DNA of 64,000 bases from Lepidonotus clava (taxonomy: Eukaryota > Annelida > Polychaeta > Phyllodocida > Polynoidae): the NCBI GenBank assembly GCA_936440205.1, contig OW387136.1, forward strand, positions 50,180,232-50,244,231, written 5' to 3'. A program made the translations under genes and the position numbers. Positions 10,496 to 21,498 of the stretch are shown in pieces; position 1 is the first letter of the stretch; each line of letters starts with the position of its first letter. The notes beneath the pieces are model-generated. The model was not told where the DNA came from. It did no database searches and saw only the letters and a list, made by a program, of their open reading frames with translations.

Positions 10496-13364
10496 CCCTG
10501 CCTCTGCCCCTGCCCCTGCCTGGCCCATCCCCCTCGCCAGCCTCTGGCTCTGATTCTGCATCTGGTTCCGGCGGAGGTACGGCACGGGGGCCTGGGCCGG
10601 GTGCTGGTTCTGCTACAGAGGGCTTAGGGCACATGATGTCCGTTGTGTCGTCAGTACAAAAATCCCGAATGTTCTTGAAGAGATACCACTGTCTTTTGGC
10701 AGGGAGGCCAGGGGATGGGGTGGGCTGAGGGCCTTCCTGGGGGACAGCTTCAGGGGCGACAGTCAGCATCTTGAAGGTCTCAGGGGCCGAGTCCGCATAC
10801 TGCCGGAAGGTGACGTGGCCCTTGTTCTGGTCAGAGAACACAAAGTGATGATACTGCTTTATGCCCTTGAGTGGTTTGATGAAAGGGGTCAAAAAAGATT
10901 GCCAGTCATACGTCTCGACAAACAAGGTTGACACGTTCTTGGGTACTCTTCACTACAGTCGCCTCCATCTCCGTGAGGCTGGAGACTGGCTCACGACGAA
11001 ACTTTTGTTTAAGCAAACCAAAGCACCAGTCTGGGGCAAACTTGGTGTGCCCTGTGATAAAAAAGTTTAAGGTAATGGACTGGTGCCGGCCAGTCAGGAC
11101 CCGCCAGAGAAGATACGCTAGCACAAACTTGTTCTTGTTCTGACCACTACAGTTGTCACAGTGCATGTCCACCGCCTTCTCCCCCAGGGAATACGTTTCA
11201 AAATAGTGGTGCAGGTATGAAATAACTGCATTTGACCCCTTACTACCGCAATGGCTTTCGTCATTCAAACAGTTCACCTGTTGGGGGATGGCCTCGGCGC
11301 AGACACCGAAAATGCCAACCTTGCGGGGGACAAGGAAATACAGTGGGCCAGGCTGCATAGGAAAGGAGGGAAGGTGGACCTGCTGGGCATAATCAAAACT
11401 GATGTGGACCTTCGTGTCAGAAGAACAAGGGGGGTGGGGGCCAAGGGGAGGGGACTCTGCATCCTTGTAGGCAGCCTCGGCAGCCTTGACCATGTCCTCA
11501 TAAAAGGCCCTCTTCCGAGCCACCACCTCGAGGTGAAGTTGTTGCATTTTCAGCTTGGCCTGTTTCACAATGTCAGGTAGGTTACTAGAGGCAGAGATAT
11601 CCCTGTTGTTGCGCTGGCATTCCCAGCAGAGGTCAGTCATAGGGCGGGAACACACTATGCGAGGGAGGAGTTGGAGCCACAGGTTTCTAAAGGTTGAGTC
11701 AGCCACACACCTGAAGTTAGCCTCCTCCATGGCGTTGCTGTACAACCTGTAGATGTCGGCCTTTGTGGAAGAGGAGGGGAGGAGGAGGATGTCATTCCGT
11801 TTGTGGGAAGACACACAGCCAGGCAGGACGAGGGCGTTGGTCTCGGCATAGGAGTTGATGAAGTCCACGACCCGCCTGATGTCCTCCAGCTGGAGGATCC
11901 TTGTAGTCGCCTGTCGGCCGCCAGCCTTCTTCTGCCTCGTCACCACCCCGTGGGACTTGTACCACTTTATGATGGACGTCAGCTTGTTCTGGCTGATGCT
12001 GGAAAGGTCACAAGGTAAGAGTTACATTAGGCCAATTGGACACAGGCAACAAGTACAGCTAAGTATTGTAATATTAATATGGACGATTTGTGAAGGTAAG
12101 TGCCATGATCAGATTATGTTATGATTCATTACAGTTCATCTTGTAATTTACCTCAAGTAGTACAATAATAGTAGGGATATCTAGGTAGACCTTATTTGAG
12201 CAAAGAAGTTGAATTTCAAAGCTACTCACGCGTACATGAACTTGAAAGTGTCCCTGCAGAGTGGCCGAGAACCGACGAGGTAGTGGCTTCGTTGGTGCTG
12301 CCTCTCCCCTCTTCCCTTAATCCCCTTCTTCCAGGTCGACAGCCTGCTGCTATTGTCTGTGCAGGTACTGATGATGCCCAGTAGCAACATGTCCTTCTCA
12401 CCTAGAAAAAAAAGTAGATTAGGATAATAACAATCTGTACATGATATGCATGTGACTCAAGGAATGAGGTTTCTGGATTGACCCATGAACTAGGTTAACA
12501 CGCCCTAAATACTACCTTAAAAACGGTCTGGTTGAGTGTTAATAGTTGGCTGTTATACTTCAAGACGTTGTCATGGATTATGGGTTAGTTTTGAGCGAGA
12601 ACGACATAGCTACATGGTCGCGGCGACAGGTTTGCATAACATGTATCTCATGAAAAACTTACCTGAGGAGAGCTGAAAGACCTCCTGCCGACGTGCGACC
12701 AGCTCCGACGTCGTGAACTGTTTACTGCACTCCTTGTCTTTGTAGTGCTAGCAGGAACATCTAAAGACAACAACATACATGATATTAGACTTAGTTCACC
12801 TTCCTGAGGGCCACAATGGCATGAAACATGATTGATAACCGTTACAGGCCGGCCGGATCAGCTGACGCCATTAAGTAGGTCACCGGACAACCCCGACGGA
12901 TCATCCCTGTTTATGACACAAAATCAACTTTGAAACTTGATAAAAACTAGTTAGGCAGTTAGACTACATACAAGGGTACAATCGTAGGCAGTTTCATGAA
13001 CATTGAAAGGGATTTAGGCACTTTGCGTACTTGTTTCAGAGATACGGCAACCGATCGCATGTCGGCCGTTATAAAGTTTTTTCAAAACTCACATGAAGCG
13101 TTCGCAGTCGTCCCACTCTGCCTGTAGAAGGTCGTCCGTGGGGTCAGGGATGACCAGTGGCTCATCCTCATCGTCCTCCAGTTCCCCTAGATCCTCCTGA
13201 TCCTCTTCTTCTTCGTCGGAGGCCTCGTCTTGCCCCTCCTCCCCGTCGGCGAAGACAAAGTACTCGTCGGCCAAATTCCGCCATTGCTGTGGCTCGGCTA
13301 TACCACGTAAATTCGCCCGATTTATCGTATTCAGGGCATCCGCGACAGCCGCCTCGTGATCCAT
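10266..13364 (-). CDS. Multi-exon transposase, DNC-GQNKN RNase H-fold-like family
   Basis: Exons read from the minus strand. Exon 1 (13364-13093) begins MDHEAAVADAL, is very acidic (residues 45-75) and ends at a GTGAGT donor. Exon 2 (12747-12663) encodes HYKDKECSKQFTTSELVARR. Exon 3 (12401-12230) encodes KDMLLLGIISTC and CRDTFKFMYA. Exon 4 starts at 11998 with AISQNKLTSIIKWYKSHGVV. Exons 2-4 join in phase with good GT/AG sites; the exon 1-2 join does not fit in phase. Exon 4 carries 'ISFDYAQQ', then 'HCDNCSGQNKNKFVLAYLLW' and 'GHTKFAPDWCFGLLKQKF', spaced like the acidic residues of a DDE/RNase H-fold nuclease. This matches a large invertebrate family I associate with DUF7869. One base appears lost near 10945, shifting frame before 'VSTLFVETYDWQSFL'. 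The tail has an RG tract, then 'RGRGRPSKRAKRGRGRPRTT', two AT-hooks, stopping at 10266. Confidence 0.75.
10447..10522 (+). repeat. Hexanucleotide microsatellite (cctctg/cccctg)n inside transposase tail
   Basis: About 12 copies of a six-base unit encode alternating Arg-Gly on the minus strand. The array separates the conserved body from the AT-hook tail, and the two lie in different frames, so slippage here has probably shifted the frame. Confidence 0.8.
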
Positions 13365-13960
13365 GTCCTTCCCGACGATGTTGGGAGGTAATCCACATCA
13401 AAATCCAGCAGTGATCCAGGATTAAAACAGCTAAATCTGTCGGAGAAGTGATGTCGCCCGTCCGTCCTGCTCGCCATGCGTCCCTTTAAATTTCGTCAAC
13501 AACCGAAACCGGAAGGCACGCGAGGCCTCTCAGCCAATCAGCGCGCCGCATTCCGCACATGTGACCGCCTTGACGACGATTGTTTACGGAACGAAGATCG
13601 GGAAAACACGTTCTGATTGGTCCCTGCAGGCGCGAATTCAAAATCTGAGGCTGTGATTGGTCAGTTCACTTTGCGCCCTTTCAGCAGGTACCCGGAACAT
13701 GTGGCTGGGATGGGATCCAGACCGACAGGCGAGCCGCGAAGTTAGGGGAAAATGGCGTGAATCGAGGGTCTTTTGTTTCAGATCACTGAGGCGTTGCGCG
13801 TCTTTGGGGCTTATTTAGAGGGACTTAGAGATGGCTTTGGGACCTAAAATTTTTTGGGGGAACACTTCTGATATAGGAGATATGAATAAAAGAAAAAACC
13901 CATTTTTCGATAAAAAATGCGAGATCCTACTTCGGAGGCCCATATCTCAGTTTCACTTTC
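13365..13960 (-). promoter_or_regulatory. GC-rich upstream region of the transposase gene
   Basis: The DNA between the transposase start and the right inverted repeat is rich in CG dinucleotides (about 13440-13800) compared with the AT-rich surroundings. It has no reading frame of its own that I trust. Position and composition suggest the promoter and 5' UTR. No TATA box is evident. Confidence 0.4.
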
Positions 13961-13992
13961 TGCGACATCCGACTCATTTCGCCAAAACGGGT

Positions 13993-14276
13993 CACATATT
14001 GGAATGTTTTACCAGTTAATATTCAATAAATAGAAAACATTGATGAATTTAGTATTTGGAAGAAAATTCACGAAATAGGAATAACTTGATATCCTGATAT
14101 ATATCTAATTTTGTCGTATATTATAGCTTTGTGTATAACGGTTTATTTCTTGAATTGTAAACGATCTATAAATCATGTATATATGTATATATGTTATTAT
14201 TCCAATGTCATGAAAAGCACTGTGAAGTGATGATGTTTCAGTTCAATAAAAAAAAATATTAAAAAAAAATTAAAAA
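13993..14276 (+). other. LINE-B 3' end with A-rich tail
   Basis: Sequence to the right of the DNA transposon reads as an AT-rich 3' UTR and ends in 'caataaaaaaaaatattaaa' and further A-runs. A LINE-B frame could continue across the empty site as NNTHIGMFYQLIFNK and stop at about 14033, consistent with the transposon having landed just before the ORF2 stop. Confidence 0.6.
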
Positions 14277-14398
14277 AAGACGAAGCTAGAAAAATTGCAA
14301 TATAAGGTACTACGAATTGTTCACCAAATACAGTCACCATCTGATATTCATCGATTTGATTCATCAAGCTGTGTTAAAGAAATTCAGAGAATATTGTG
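14277..14398 (+). pseudogene. LINE-A reverse transcriptase, 3' continuation
   Basis: Translation gives 'KTKLEKLQYKVLRIVHQIQ' and 'RFDSSSCVKEIQRIL', then a stop. LINE-B has 'MRLQKLQYRALKL' right after its 'YKQMILPFFDYLDILIDG' block, and LINE-A breaks off at 4683 right after the matching 'YKQTILPYFEYCDFLLDA' block. The order and spacing show that this is LINE-A resuming after the LINE-B insertion. Confidence 0.75.
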
Positions 14399-17300
14399 AG
14401 CCTAGGAAAAATGAGGTTTTTGAGTGGTAAAAGTTCTAGCAACACAATCAGCATGAGGGAGAATCGATTGACCAGTGGGTAAATGACCTTAGGATACTAC
14501 TGGGAAGCTATGAGTATGGGGATCAAAAGGAGAAAGCCTCAGAGATAGGATTGTATTTGGGGTATCCAACACACTCGTCAAAGAGAGGTTGCTACGCGAA
14601 GCAGATCTGACATTAGACAAGGCTTTAGACATTTGTCATGCAGCAAAAGCAAGCAAGGTGCAGTTAAAAACTATGACAGGCGAAGCGCAAAAGGGCCATG
14701 ATGTGCATGCTATAGGCAAAACTTCAAAGGCAAGCTGCCAAATTTCAAGCAGCAAAACTTTAGCCAAAAGCCAGGGATAAAAGCTATATAGGTCCCATTC
14801 TCAGTACAGGGGTGAAACTCAAGGCAAGTCACAAAATATGCAAGGCAAAGATTGTGAGTATTGTGGTGGTAGGCATCCCTCACATAGGTCCCCAGCGTAT
14901 GGTACTATATGTAACAAATGCGGTCAAACAAACCACTTCACAAAGGTATGCTAGAACGGTAACTTTACTAGCTATAGAAGGAAAGTGGATCTTCTTGAGG
15001 AGGAAGAATAGGATCAGTCTGAAGATAGGGAGTGTGAAAATAATGACTATCTTAATGTCGGTTCTTTGTATGTTGGTGCAGTCACCGAACATAAGCGCGA
15101 CAGCAATGCTAGTAAGTGCTATGAGACTGTGACGATTGGAGGCGATCAAATACGCTGTATACTAGATACTGGAGCTGAAGCAAACGTGCTACCCGAGTAC
15201 ATCATGAACAAAATGCAGTGTGCAAATCTTGTAAAGACTAAGACTATCTTAAACGAGTTTGGTAATAACCAAATTTATCCGAAAGGTGTTGTAACGCTCA
15301 AGTCTGCAGGACACATAGGTAAAAGTCATGATTTGAAATTCTATGTCACAGATGAAGCCGACACTCCCATTCTGGGACATAAAGCATGCGAGCAGCTAAA
15401 TCTTGTTAAACGCATGAACATTTGTACCTGTGCTCCGAAACAGCCTGCCCTCACGAAGCAGCATATAAAGCGAGAGTTTGAGGATGTGTTCAAAGGCGTA
15501 GGCCAGTATGAAAAGGAGTATCACATGGAGCTTAATGAACAGGTAAAAGGCATTATTCAGCAGCCATGCATAATTCCCTATGCAACGCAGCCGAAGCTTA
15601 AGACAGCACTTGACGACCTCACGAAGCAGAACATTATAGTGGATGTCGACCAGCCGACCAAGTGGGTTAGCAAATTAGTGATAGTTGAAAAGAAGAACGG
15701 CAGAGATAATGCAGAAGAGTAACAAAGAGACGTTTGGCGACATCAACAGTGTGCATGTTATAGCTGATGACATCATTGCGGCTGCACCGAGCAGGAGCAC
15801 AACACCATTCTGCTCCGGGTCCTAGAGCGAGCGCGGGACAAAGGAGTAAGGTTCAACTACTCCAAGATACAGTTCAAGGTTGACCAGGTTGAGTACATGG
15901 GCAACTTGGTCTCCGCAAAAGGACTGAACCAGACCCGAGAAAGGTTGAGGCAATGGTCGACCTGCCGACACCGACAGACGTGCCATCTCTTCAGTGTCTA
16001 CTGGGCATGATCAATTACCTAGCTCAGTACACCCTGAATGAGTCTATGATCACAGCGCCTCTCAGAGCGCTACTCAAGAAAGACAGCGAATGGAACTGGT
16101 CCCATGAGCATGATGCCGCGATGCTCAAGTTGCGTGACATCCTTACAAGCAAACCAGTATTGGCGTTCTACGATGTGACAAAGCCAGTCACGATCCAGGC
16201 CGACGTGTCACAGTCGTGCCTAGGAGTGTGCCTCCTTCAGGATGGCAAGCCCATTGCGTACGCCTACCGCTCTATGACATCAACAGAAGAAAACTACGTG
16301 CAAATAGAGAAAGAGATGCTGGCTATTTGCTTTGCAACAAAGAAATTCCATCAGTATATTTATGGAAAGCCAGACATCCGCGTACAGACTGACCATGAGC
16401 CTCTCGAGAGCATTCTCAAGAAACCCATGTGTAAGGCTCCACCACAACTCAAGCGGCTCATGTTATGTCTACAGCCTTACGATCTGGTTGTGTCGTATTT
16501 ACCAGGAAAATACATGTATTTGGTCGACACGCTCTCTCGTGCGTACATCAAGGGAGAGCCCGAGGCGTCTCTGGAGGAAGAGATGTCGTGCGTGGTACAC
16601 AGTCTGGTAGAGAACACTATTAAAGGTGAGCACAGCCAAAATAGATGAAATCTGTATAGCTACAGACAGTGATCCATCCTACAACAGGTAAAGCATCTTA
16701 TCTTAAGTCCATCAAAGGGGTTCCAGTTGAAGCACGCACTTACTGGAATGTGAGAGACGAGCTGCAGGTAGTAGATGGTGTGATCTTCTTCGTAGACTAT
16801 GTGGTAGTTCCCAAGCAGCTGTGTTCTAAAATGCTTGGACTTATTCATGAGAGCCTCCTTGGAGCTGAAAAGTGTAAGGCCCATACAAAGACTGTTCTGT
16901 ATTGGCCTGGCATGAGCAGTGATATTGAACACGTTGTTGCTCAGTGCCCAGTGTGTATGAAATATCAAAATAGTCAAATAAAGGAGCCGATGATCTCTAA
17001 TGAAATCTAAGATGGTAGGTGGGCGAAAATCGCCATGGATATTATGAATTATCATGGACAGGATTTTCTTGTGTTAGTTGACTACTATTCAAAGTACCCT
17101 GAATTCACACAGCTTCCCAACAAGACAGCAAAAACTATTGTGGCGCATACTAAAAGTGTGTGCTCGCACCATGGCATGCTCAAGGAAATCGTAAGTGACA
17201 ACATGCCCTTCGGCAGTAGCGAGTTTAGGGAGTTCACGAACAAATGGGGCATGAAGGTTACTAGCCCAGGATGCGCTCAGTCGAATGGCCAGGCAGAAAG

Positions 17301-17775
17301 GTATGTGCAGATGCTTAAAAACTGTTCAAGAAGGGTGACGAGGATGGCCGTCACCCTTATCTTGCTTTATTGGAGTACTGTAACACACTGATAATGGGTC
17401 TTAAATATTTCCCTGCACAGCTTCTTATAAGCCCTACCTTACGTTCAAAACTACCGACAAGTCCAAAGCTCCTACAGCCCAAAGTAGTCAAAGCTCATGA
17501 CGCCCTCAAAAGGAGACAGGAGCATCAGAAATCTTATTACAAGACACACCACACCACTCAATCAGCTCCGTCCAGGTGACATAGTCTGGGTGCAACGAGG
17601 AAGCATCTGGGAGCCAGCTATCGTCACTGACTCCTGATGACGCCATAGTGGAATTGAAGCCCCAGCAACACATGGATGTGAGTGGTCCCGCCGGAGCCTA
17701 TTATAGACTCTAGCCACAGAACAAGAAGTGGTCGTGTGGTTTCAAAACCAACCCGTTTTAATGACAATGTCTAAT
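14399..17775 (+). mobile_element. Old Gypsy-type LTR element remnant, no LTRs seen
   Basis: Parts in order: gag-like matter (14399-14980, 'LLREADLTLDKALDICHAAK' and two CCHC-type knuckles), aspartic protease (about 15120-15400, motif LDTGAE), part of the reverse transcriptase (about 15480-15950), RNase H (about 15953-16560, 'QADVSQSCLG' and 'QTDHEPLE'), integrase zinc region and core (about 16800-17330, 'CPVCMKYQ', 'DYYSKYPEF', 'SNGQAERYVQM') and the pol end at about 17775 ('RSGRVVSKPTRF'). It is Metaviridae-like. The element has many breaks, lacks recognisable long terminal repeats and part of the RT core, and is clearly older than the other LTR elements here. Confidence 0.85.
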
Positions 17776-18140
17776 GTGGTTTACCATCTCTTACAGAAAG
17801 TTCCTATTGATAAAATGTCTGACACTTATATAATTTAATTCCAGGAGTAAGCTTGAAACAAAGACACATTCTGAAGAAACCAAAAACTTTCATTGAAGTA
17901 AAAGCAAATCAGAAAATTAAGATTCAGTTTTAAAATAACTATTATTCCATTTTGGTAGTTATATACTTCAAGACTCTTTTTCATGAGGGAGATGTTGCAG
18001 ATTAAAATAGTATTGTGATACCTCAAGCTCCGTAATAAACACTTCTGGTTTCTCGTAGATCTTGTATACACGTGGCTTATTTTGAATCAGTAATCCTAAG
18101 CATAAAGCAGAAATATAAAGCATAACTACAACATCATATT
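17776..18140. other. Non-coding flank of the Gypsy remnant
   Basis: No gene or repeat is recognised. It may include the lost 3' end of the element. Confidence 0.4.
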
Positions 18141-18143
18141 TAG

Positions 18144-18235
18144 GGGGTGGTTCAAAATGTGTGACAAAGTGTGACAGGGGGCTGGGGGTCCCTAAAATAC
18201 CCTGAAAAAGCGTGACATAATTTATGGACGGCCCC
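18144..18235. mobile_element. Short Harbinger-like MITE
   Basis: About 92 bp flanked by TAG on both sides (18141-18143 and 18236-18238). The right end reads ATGGACGGCCCC and its reverse complement matches the left ends at 2589 and 41752; the left end (GGGGTGGTTC) is diverged. It is non-coding. Confidence 0.6.
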
Positions 18236-20118
18236 TAGTACTAAGCTTTATTGAGATATTCTGGGAAAAAGGGTGCAACCTCAAAACCAGGTCAAAGGGT
18301 AGGGCAGTACTGAGCATGCCGGAAGTGACTTAGCTGGATGCCCAGCTGTAACATATTTAGGACTCAAAGGTAGAATTTGATACAGCTCCTGTTTTAGATA
18401 TAATATTTGCTGATAAAGGGCATATAATGTAATGGTAGTTGATGCTGTAAACTGTTTTTGTAGTCCATTTATTCAGATCTCATAAGATAACTTCTATGGC
18501 CTTTCGTTAGTCTGTGAGTGTGAAGACACTCTCCCACTTTTAACTGTGGATATATAGGTCACGTGAACTTCACAGCTTGCATAGCAGTACAGGTTTTAGT
18601 GAGTGTTAAAACATTTGTATTTCTACATAGGTGGAAATATGTTGTATAACAATATAGATGCGACTTTTGAAGACTTATGGTTATGTGAAAAGTATTGACC
18701 TAAGTATTTAATCCAATAAGGTCTTATCCATCTTGTGCATAGGTGGTTAGTTTTCGTGTTTCAGTTCTTGAAAACTTGAAGAACTTGGAAGAACTTGATT
18801 CTTGGAGTACATTCCCCTAAATCTGTGATGTCACTTGATCAAATATACTGTCATCAAATTATTTCATGCATTCTCAACCCCAAACAAACAAAAATCTATG
18901 CATGAGAGCCTTTCCATTTCCCCTAAATATTCTTCACTATGCATTTTCTCAGTGATTAGTCATGCTTATAAGTGGTCTCTAAATATCATGTACTTAATAG
19001 CGGCTCTTTTACCACGATTCAACAGTGTTCAATTTTAGGACTAGCCTGCTAGTACTGTCAATAGTGCAAATCAGATTGTGCTAATGCGTTTTTGGGAGAG
19101 CTAGCCCAGTGGGCTAGTGCAAATATTTGCCATTTGTTGTCTTTCTATTGGGTAAAAATTTAGCAAAATGTATTAACTATTGAAATACATTCTATGACCA
19201 TAGCTGAGGCATATAATGAAATATAGATTGTAAAAACAGGCTTTAACTTCATCAAAACACAATAAAATATGTCCCCGGCCAATTTGGGTGACCCACCAAA
19301 ATTGGTTTGTTTACAAACATTGTTGTCTACATACAGGAAGGACCGGAGTTTTATGGCATTCAATTTAAATTCACTTTAGTTTTCATGGTTTAAACTGTAC
19401 CACTAGTTAAGGTTAGACTCTTAGAATGAATTTCTGTAGTTATTTAAGTTTGCAAAATATTGCACATTTTAGCACAACATTGCTTTTGGCTCCCTTTAAG
19501 GTCTGCCCCTGCCCATATATTGTTTTTGTGCAAACATATCTTGTATATCTCAATGGTGATTCAGTCCATACCCTTGGCCTCTACTATACAAAGGCATCTT
19601 GCTACGTCAAAACATGGCGCAGGAACTCACAGTAGGCCTAGGGCTTTCACACTTTGCTCAGGCTGCACTCAAATGAGGTGTCAGGGTGGCTTGTCATGTT
19701 ATTACAATGTCAATCGGCACTATGTATACCACTGTAATTGTTATAATTGTCCACTTAATTATATAGGTAAATTTTTAAGTGTGCTAAAAATCGTGTCTCC
19801 AGATCTTTAATAAAGTGAACTCAGCCTGCCTGTATGAATATATATATATATATATATATTAAATAGAGAGAGCCTTCTTGACCAATATAGCAAACAGGGT
19901 ATGAAACCAGAGCCCCGTCTCACCTGGCTACTCCCTCTCCTCCATACATACACCCTCCCACATATCCATTTTTAAATAGTAGGTCAGTGGTTTCAACAGG
20001 TGTAAACATGCCCCAACACCTCTCTCTGGGTAATTGAGGGTCGCTGAAGCAAAGAAAACTTCAGTAAATTGGCTCACCTTAAAGGCAACACTGGTCTGGT
20101 CACCCGACACAGTGCTGT
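18236..20118. other. AT-rich non-coding sequence
   Basis: I see no gene. A (TA)n microsatellite lies at 19839-19859. Short open frames such as 19460-19810 have no recognisable motif. Confidence 0.45.
19839..19859. repeat. (TA)n microsatellite
   Basis: About ten TA dinucleotides in a row. Confidence 0.9.
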
Positions 20119-20313
20119 ATGATGTATATTCAGAATACAATAAAAGTTTAAATATGTAACAGCTAGTCTTCTTTACATCTACAATATTAAAACACAAATT
20201 GGACATCTATTTATGATACTGTCAATAAAATTAGTCCAAAAATCTATTGCTTGAGGTATATTCAGATTAGAGCAAAAAAGAATAAATGTGTGACAGCTAG
20301 TCTTCCTTACATC
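20119..20313 (+). repeat. Two adjacent copies of the dispersed repeat seen at 1452
   Basis: Copies at about 20119-20180 and 20240-20313 share 'gtatattcaga' and 'cagctagtctt(c/t)(c/t)ttacatc' with 1452-1520. The spacing of about 120 bp suggests a diverged tandem pair. It is non-coding and the family is unknown. Confidence 0.55.
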
Positions 20314-20338
20314 GTTGGCCAAGTAACCAAAGGTTGTA

Positions 20339-21352
20339 TCCCAGTAAACACACTTATGTTGACTCAATATTGAATCAACTTGCCACCAATATTGAATCAA
20401 CACTTTATATTGGTTGATTTTGGAAGTTTTTTGAACTATGAAAAGCTAATGTTGATTCAATATGAACTTTCAATGTTGATTCAATGTTGAAATATGACAA
20501 TATTCTTGATAAAATGTGTTTAAAATATTCAGAATGAATGCTGAATTAGTATTACTATTGCAACTATAATCATCTGATCTACTTCAAACTTCCCATCCAT
20601 ATATATTATGGGAAAAGTGATGTGGAAAAATTAATGAAAGAAATATCGTTCACAAGGTTCACAAAATGATGTCATCCCTCAACTAATTTATCAAACCTTA
20701 ATTTTATACCTTTCTTGGTCACATACCAAGATAAAGGCCATCTATTAGTATTTGCCCAACCAAATCCACTTTTGTATGGATAAGTAGCATTGATTTCAGA
20801 TGGTCTGACTCTCCATGCAAGGAGATACACAGAAACACCAGTAGTTCAAACCTATATATTATTACTGTTTTTCAACCAAAAAGGTGTTTTGATGTGTCAT
20901 GTTTCAGTATACATCAAATTACAAAGAGTATGTACTTTTCATGTGATAGAATTTGGAATGGTTAATTTAGTCTGAATTACCAACAGCTGTTTTTTAATTA
21001 TTGGGATAGATATGACTTTGGTCTCTTTTTATATTGAAATACTCAATATCTTGACAAAGTTGGCAGACAGTGCCCCTTGGTGGTGGATTGCTGTGCAACT
21101 GAAAATCAAATATTGCTTCGACATTGATGTCTCAATATCAGTTCAATGTAAAAAAAAAAGATTAATTTTAGCATTGAAGAATTGGATCAACATTAAAGCA
21201 TTCAATATTGATAACTAAATGATATTGAATCAACATCAGTTGCCACTATTGAACCAACATTGAGAAACCAACATTTGATCAGCATTTAGACATGATTGGT
21301 TGCTTGTTCAATCCACTTTCAATATTGAATCAACGTGGAGTGTTTACTGGGA
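20339..21352. mobile_element. 1-kb non-autonomous DNA transposon, TCCCAGTAAACAC ends
   Basis: The left end TCCCAGTAAACAC and the right end GTGTTTACTGGGA are inverted repeats. Just inside both, 'ttga(c/t)tcaatattg' also matches in inverted orientation. TA flanks both ends (20337-20338 and 21353-21354), a possible two-base target site. The interior has many short copies of 'attgaatcaac' and its complement and no transposase frame. The superfamily is not assigned. Confidence 0.75.
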
Positions 21353-21498
21353 TATGACAAATGCTTGTTTTGAGTTATTGCAATTTAAAAGAATTTGACA
21401 TATTTTGAAAGACTATATCATTATAAATATCTGCTAAATCATTATAATATTTTATTCCTGGGAAGAATGATATTATGAAAACTGTTGTGTAGTTTATA

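Larger units (their letters stand above)
9618..13992 (-). mobile_element. Autonomous-type DNA transposon with 32-bp TIRs, inserted in LINE-B
   Basis: The ends are inverted repeats beginning ACCCGTTTTGGCGAA and running to GTCGCA (9618-9649 and 13961-13992), with one mismatch in 32 positions. LINE-B coding sequence stops at the left end and 3' UTR-like sequence with an A-rich tail resumes at the right end. I see no clear target-site duplication (left flank taata, right flank cacat). The interior carries a spliced transposase gene on the minus strand (10266-13364). The superfamily is uncertain. Confidence 0.8.
4684..14276 (+). mobile_element. LINE-B, non-LTR retrotransposon nested in LINE-A
   Basis: LINE-B starts where LINE-A stops and ends in an A-rich tail (14246-14276), after which LINE-A sequence resumes in the expected order. 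This is the signature of target-primed insertion. Only about 3 bp (aag) of target duplication is visible. Parts are a 5'-truncated first ORF with a NADAR domain (4684-5520), a spacer (5521-5897), a second ORF with endonuclease and RT (5898-9617), and a 3' UTR resuming at 13993. Three younger insertions interrupt it: 5949-6299, about 7222-7685 and 9618-13992. Without them the element is about 4.4 kb. Confidence 0.8.

Noticed and set aside
10270-10728. Plus-strand ORF with a Leu-Pro repeat (152 aa)
   Set aside because: It is the opposite strand of the (RG)n-coding microsatellite in the transposase tail; the spliced minus-strand gene explains the region.
13831-14019. Plus-strand 62-aa ORF across the right transposon end
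   Set aside because: It is a chance frame through the terminal inverted repeat, and its similarity to the minus strand of 9612-9656 is due to the TIR.
18300-19030. Possible host exons
   Set aside because: Short frames only, AT-rich, no splice-site pairs or protein-like composition that I trust.
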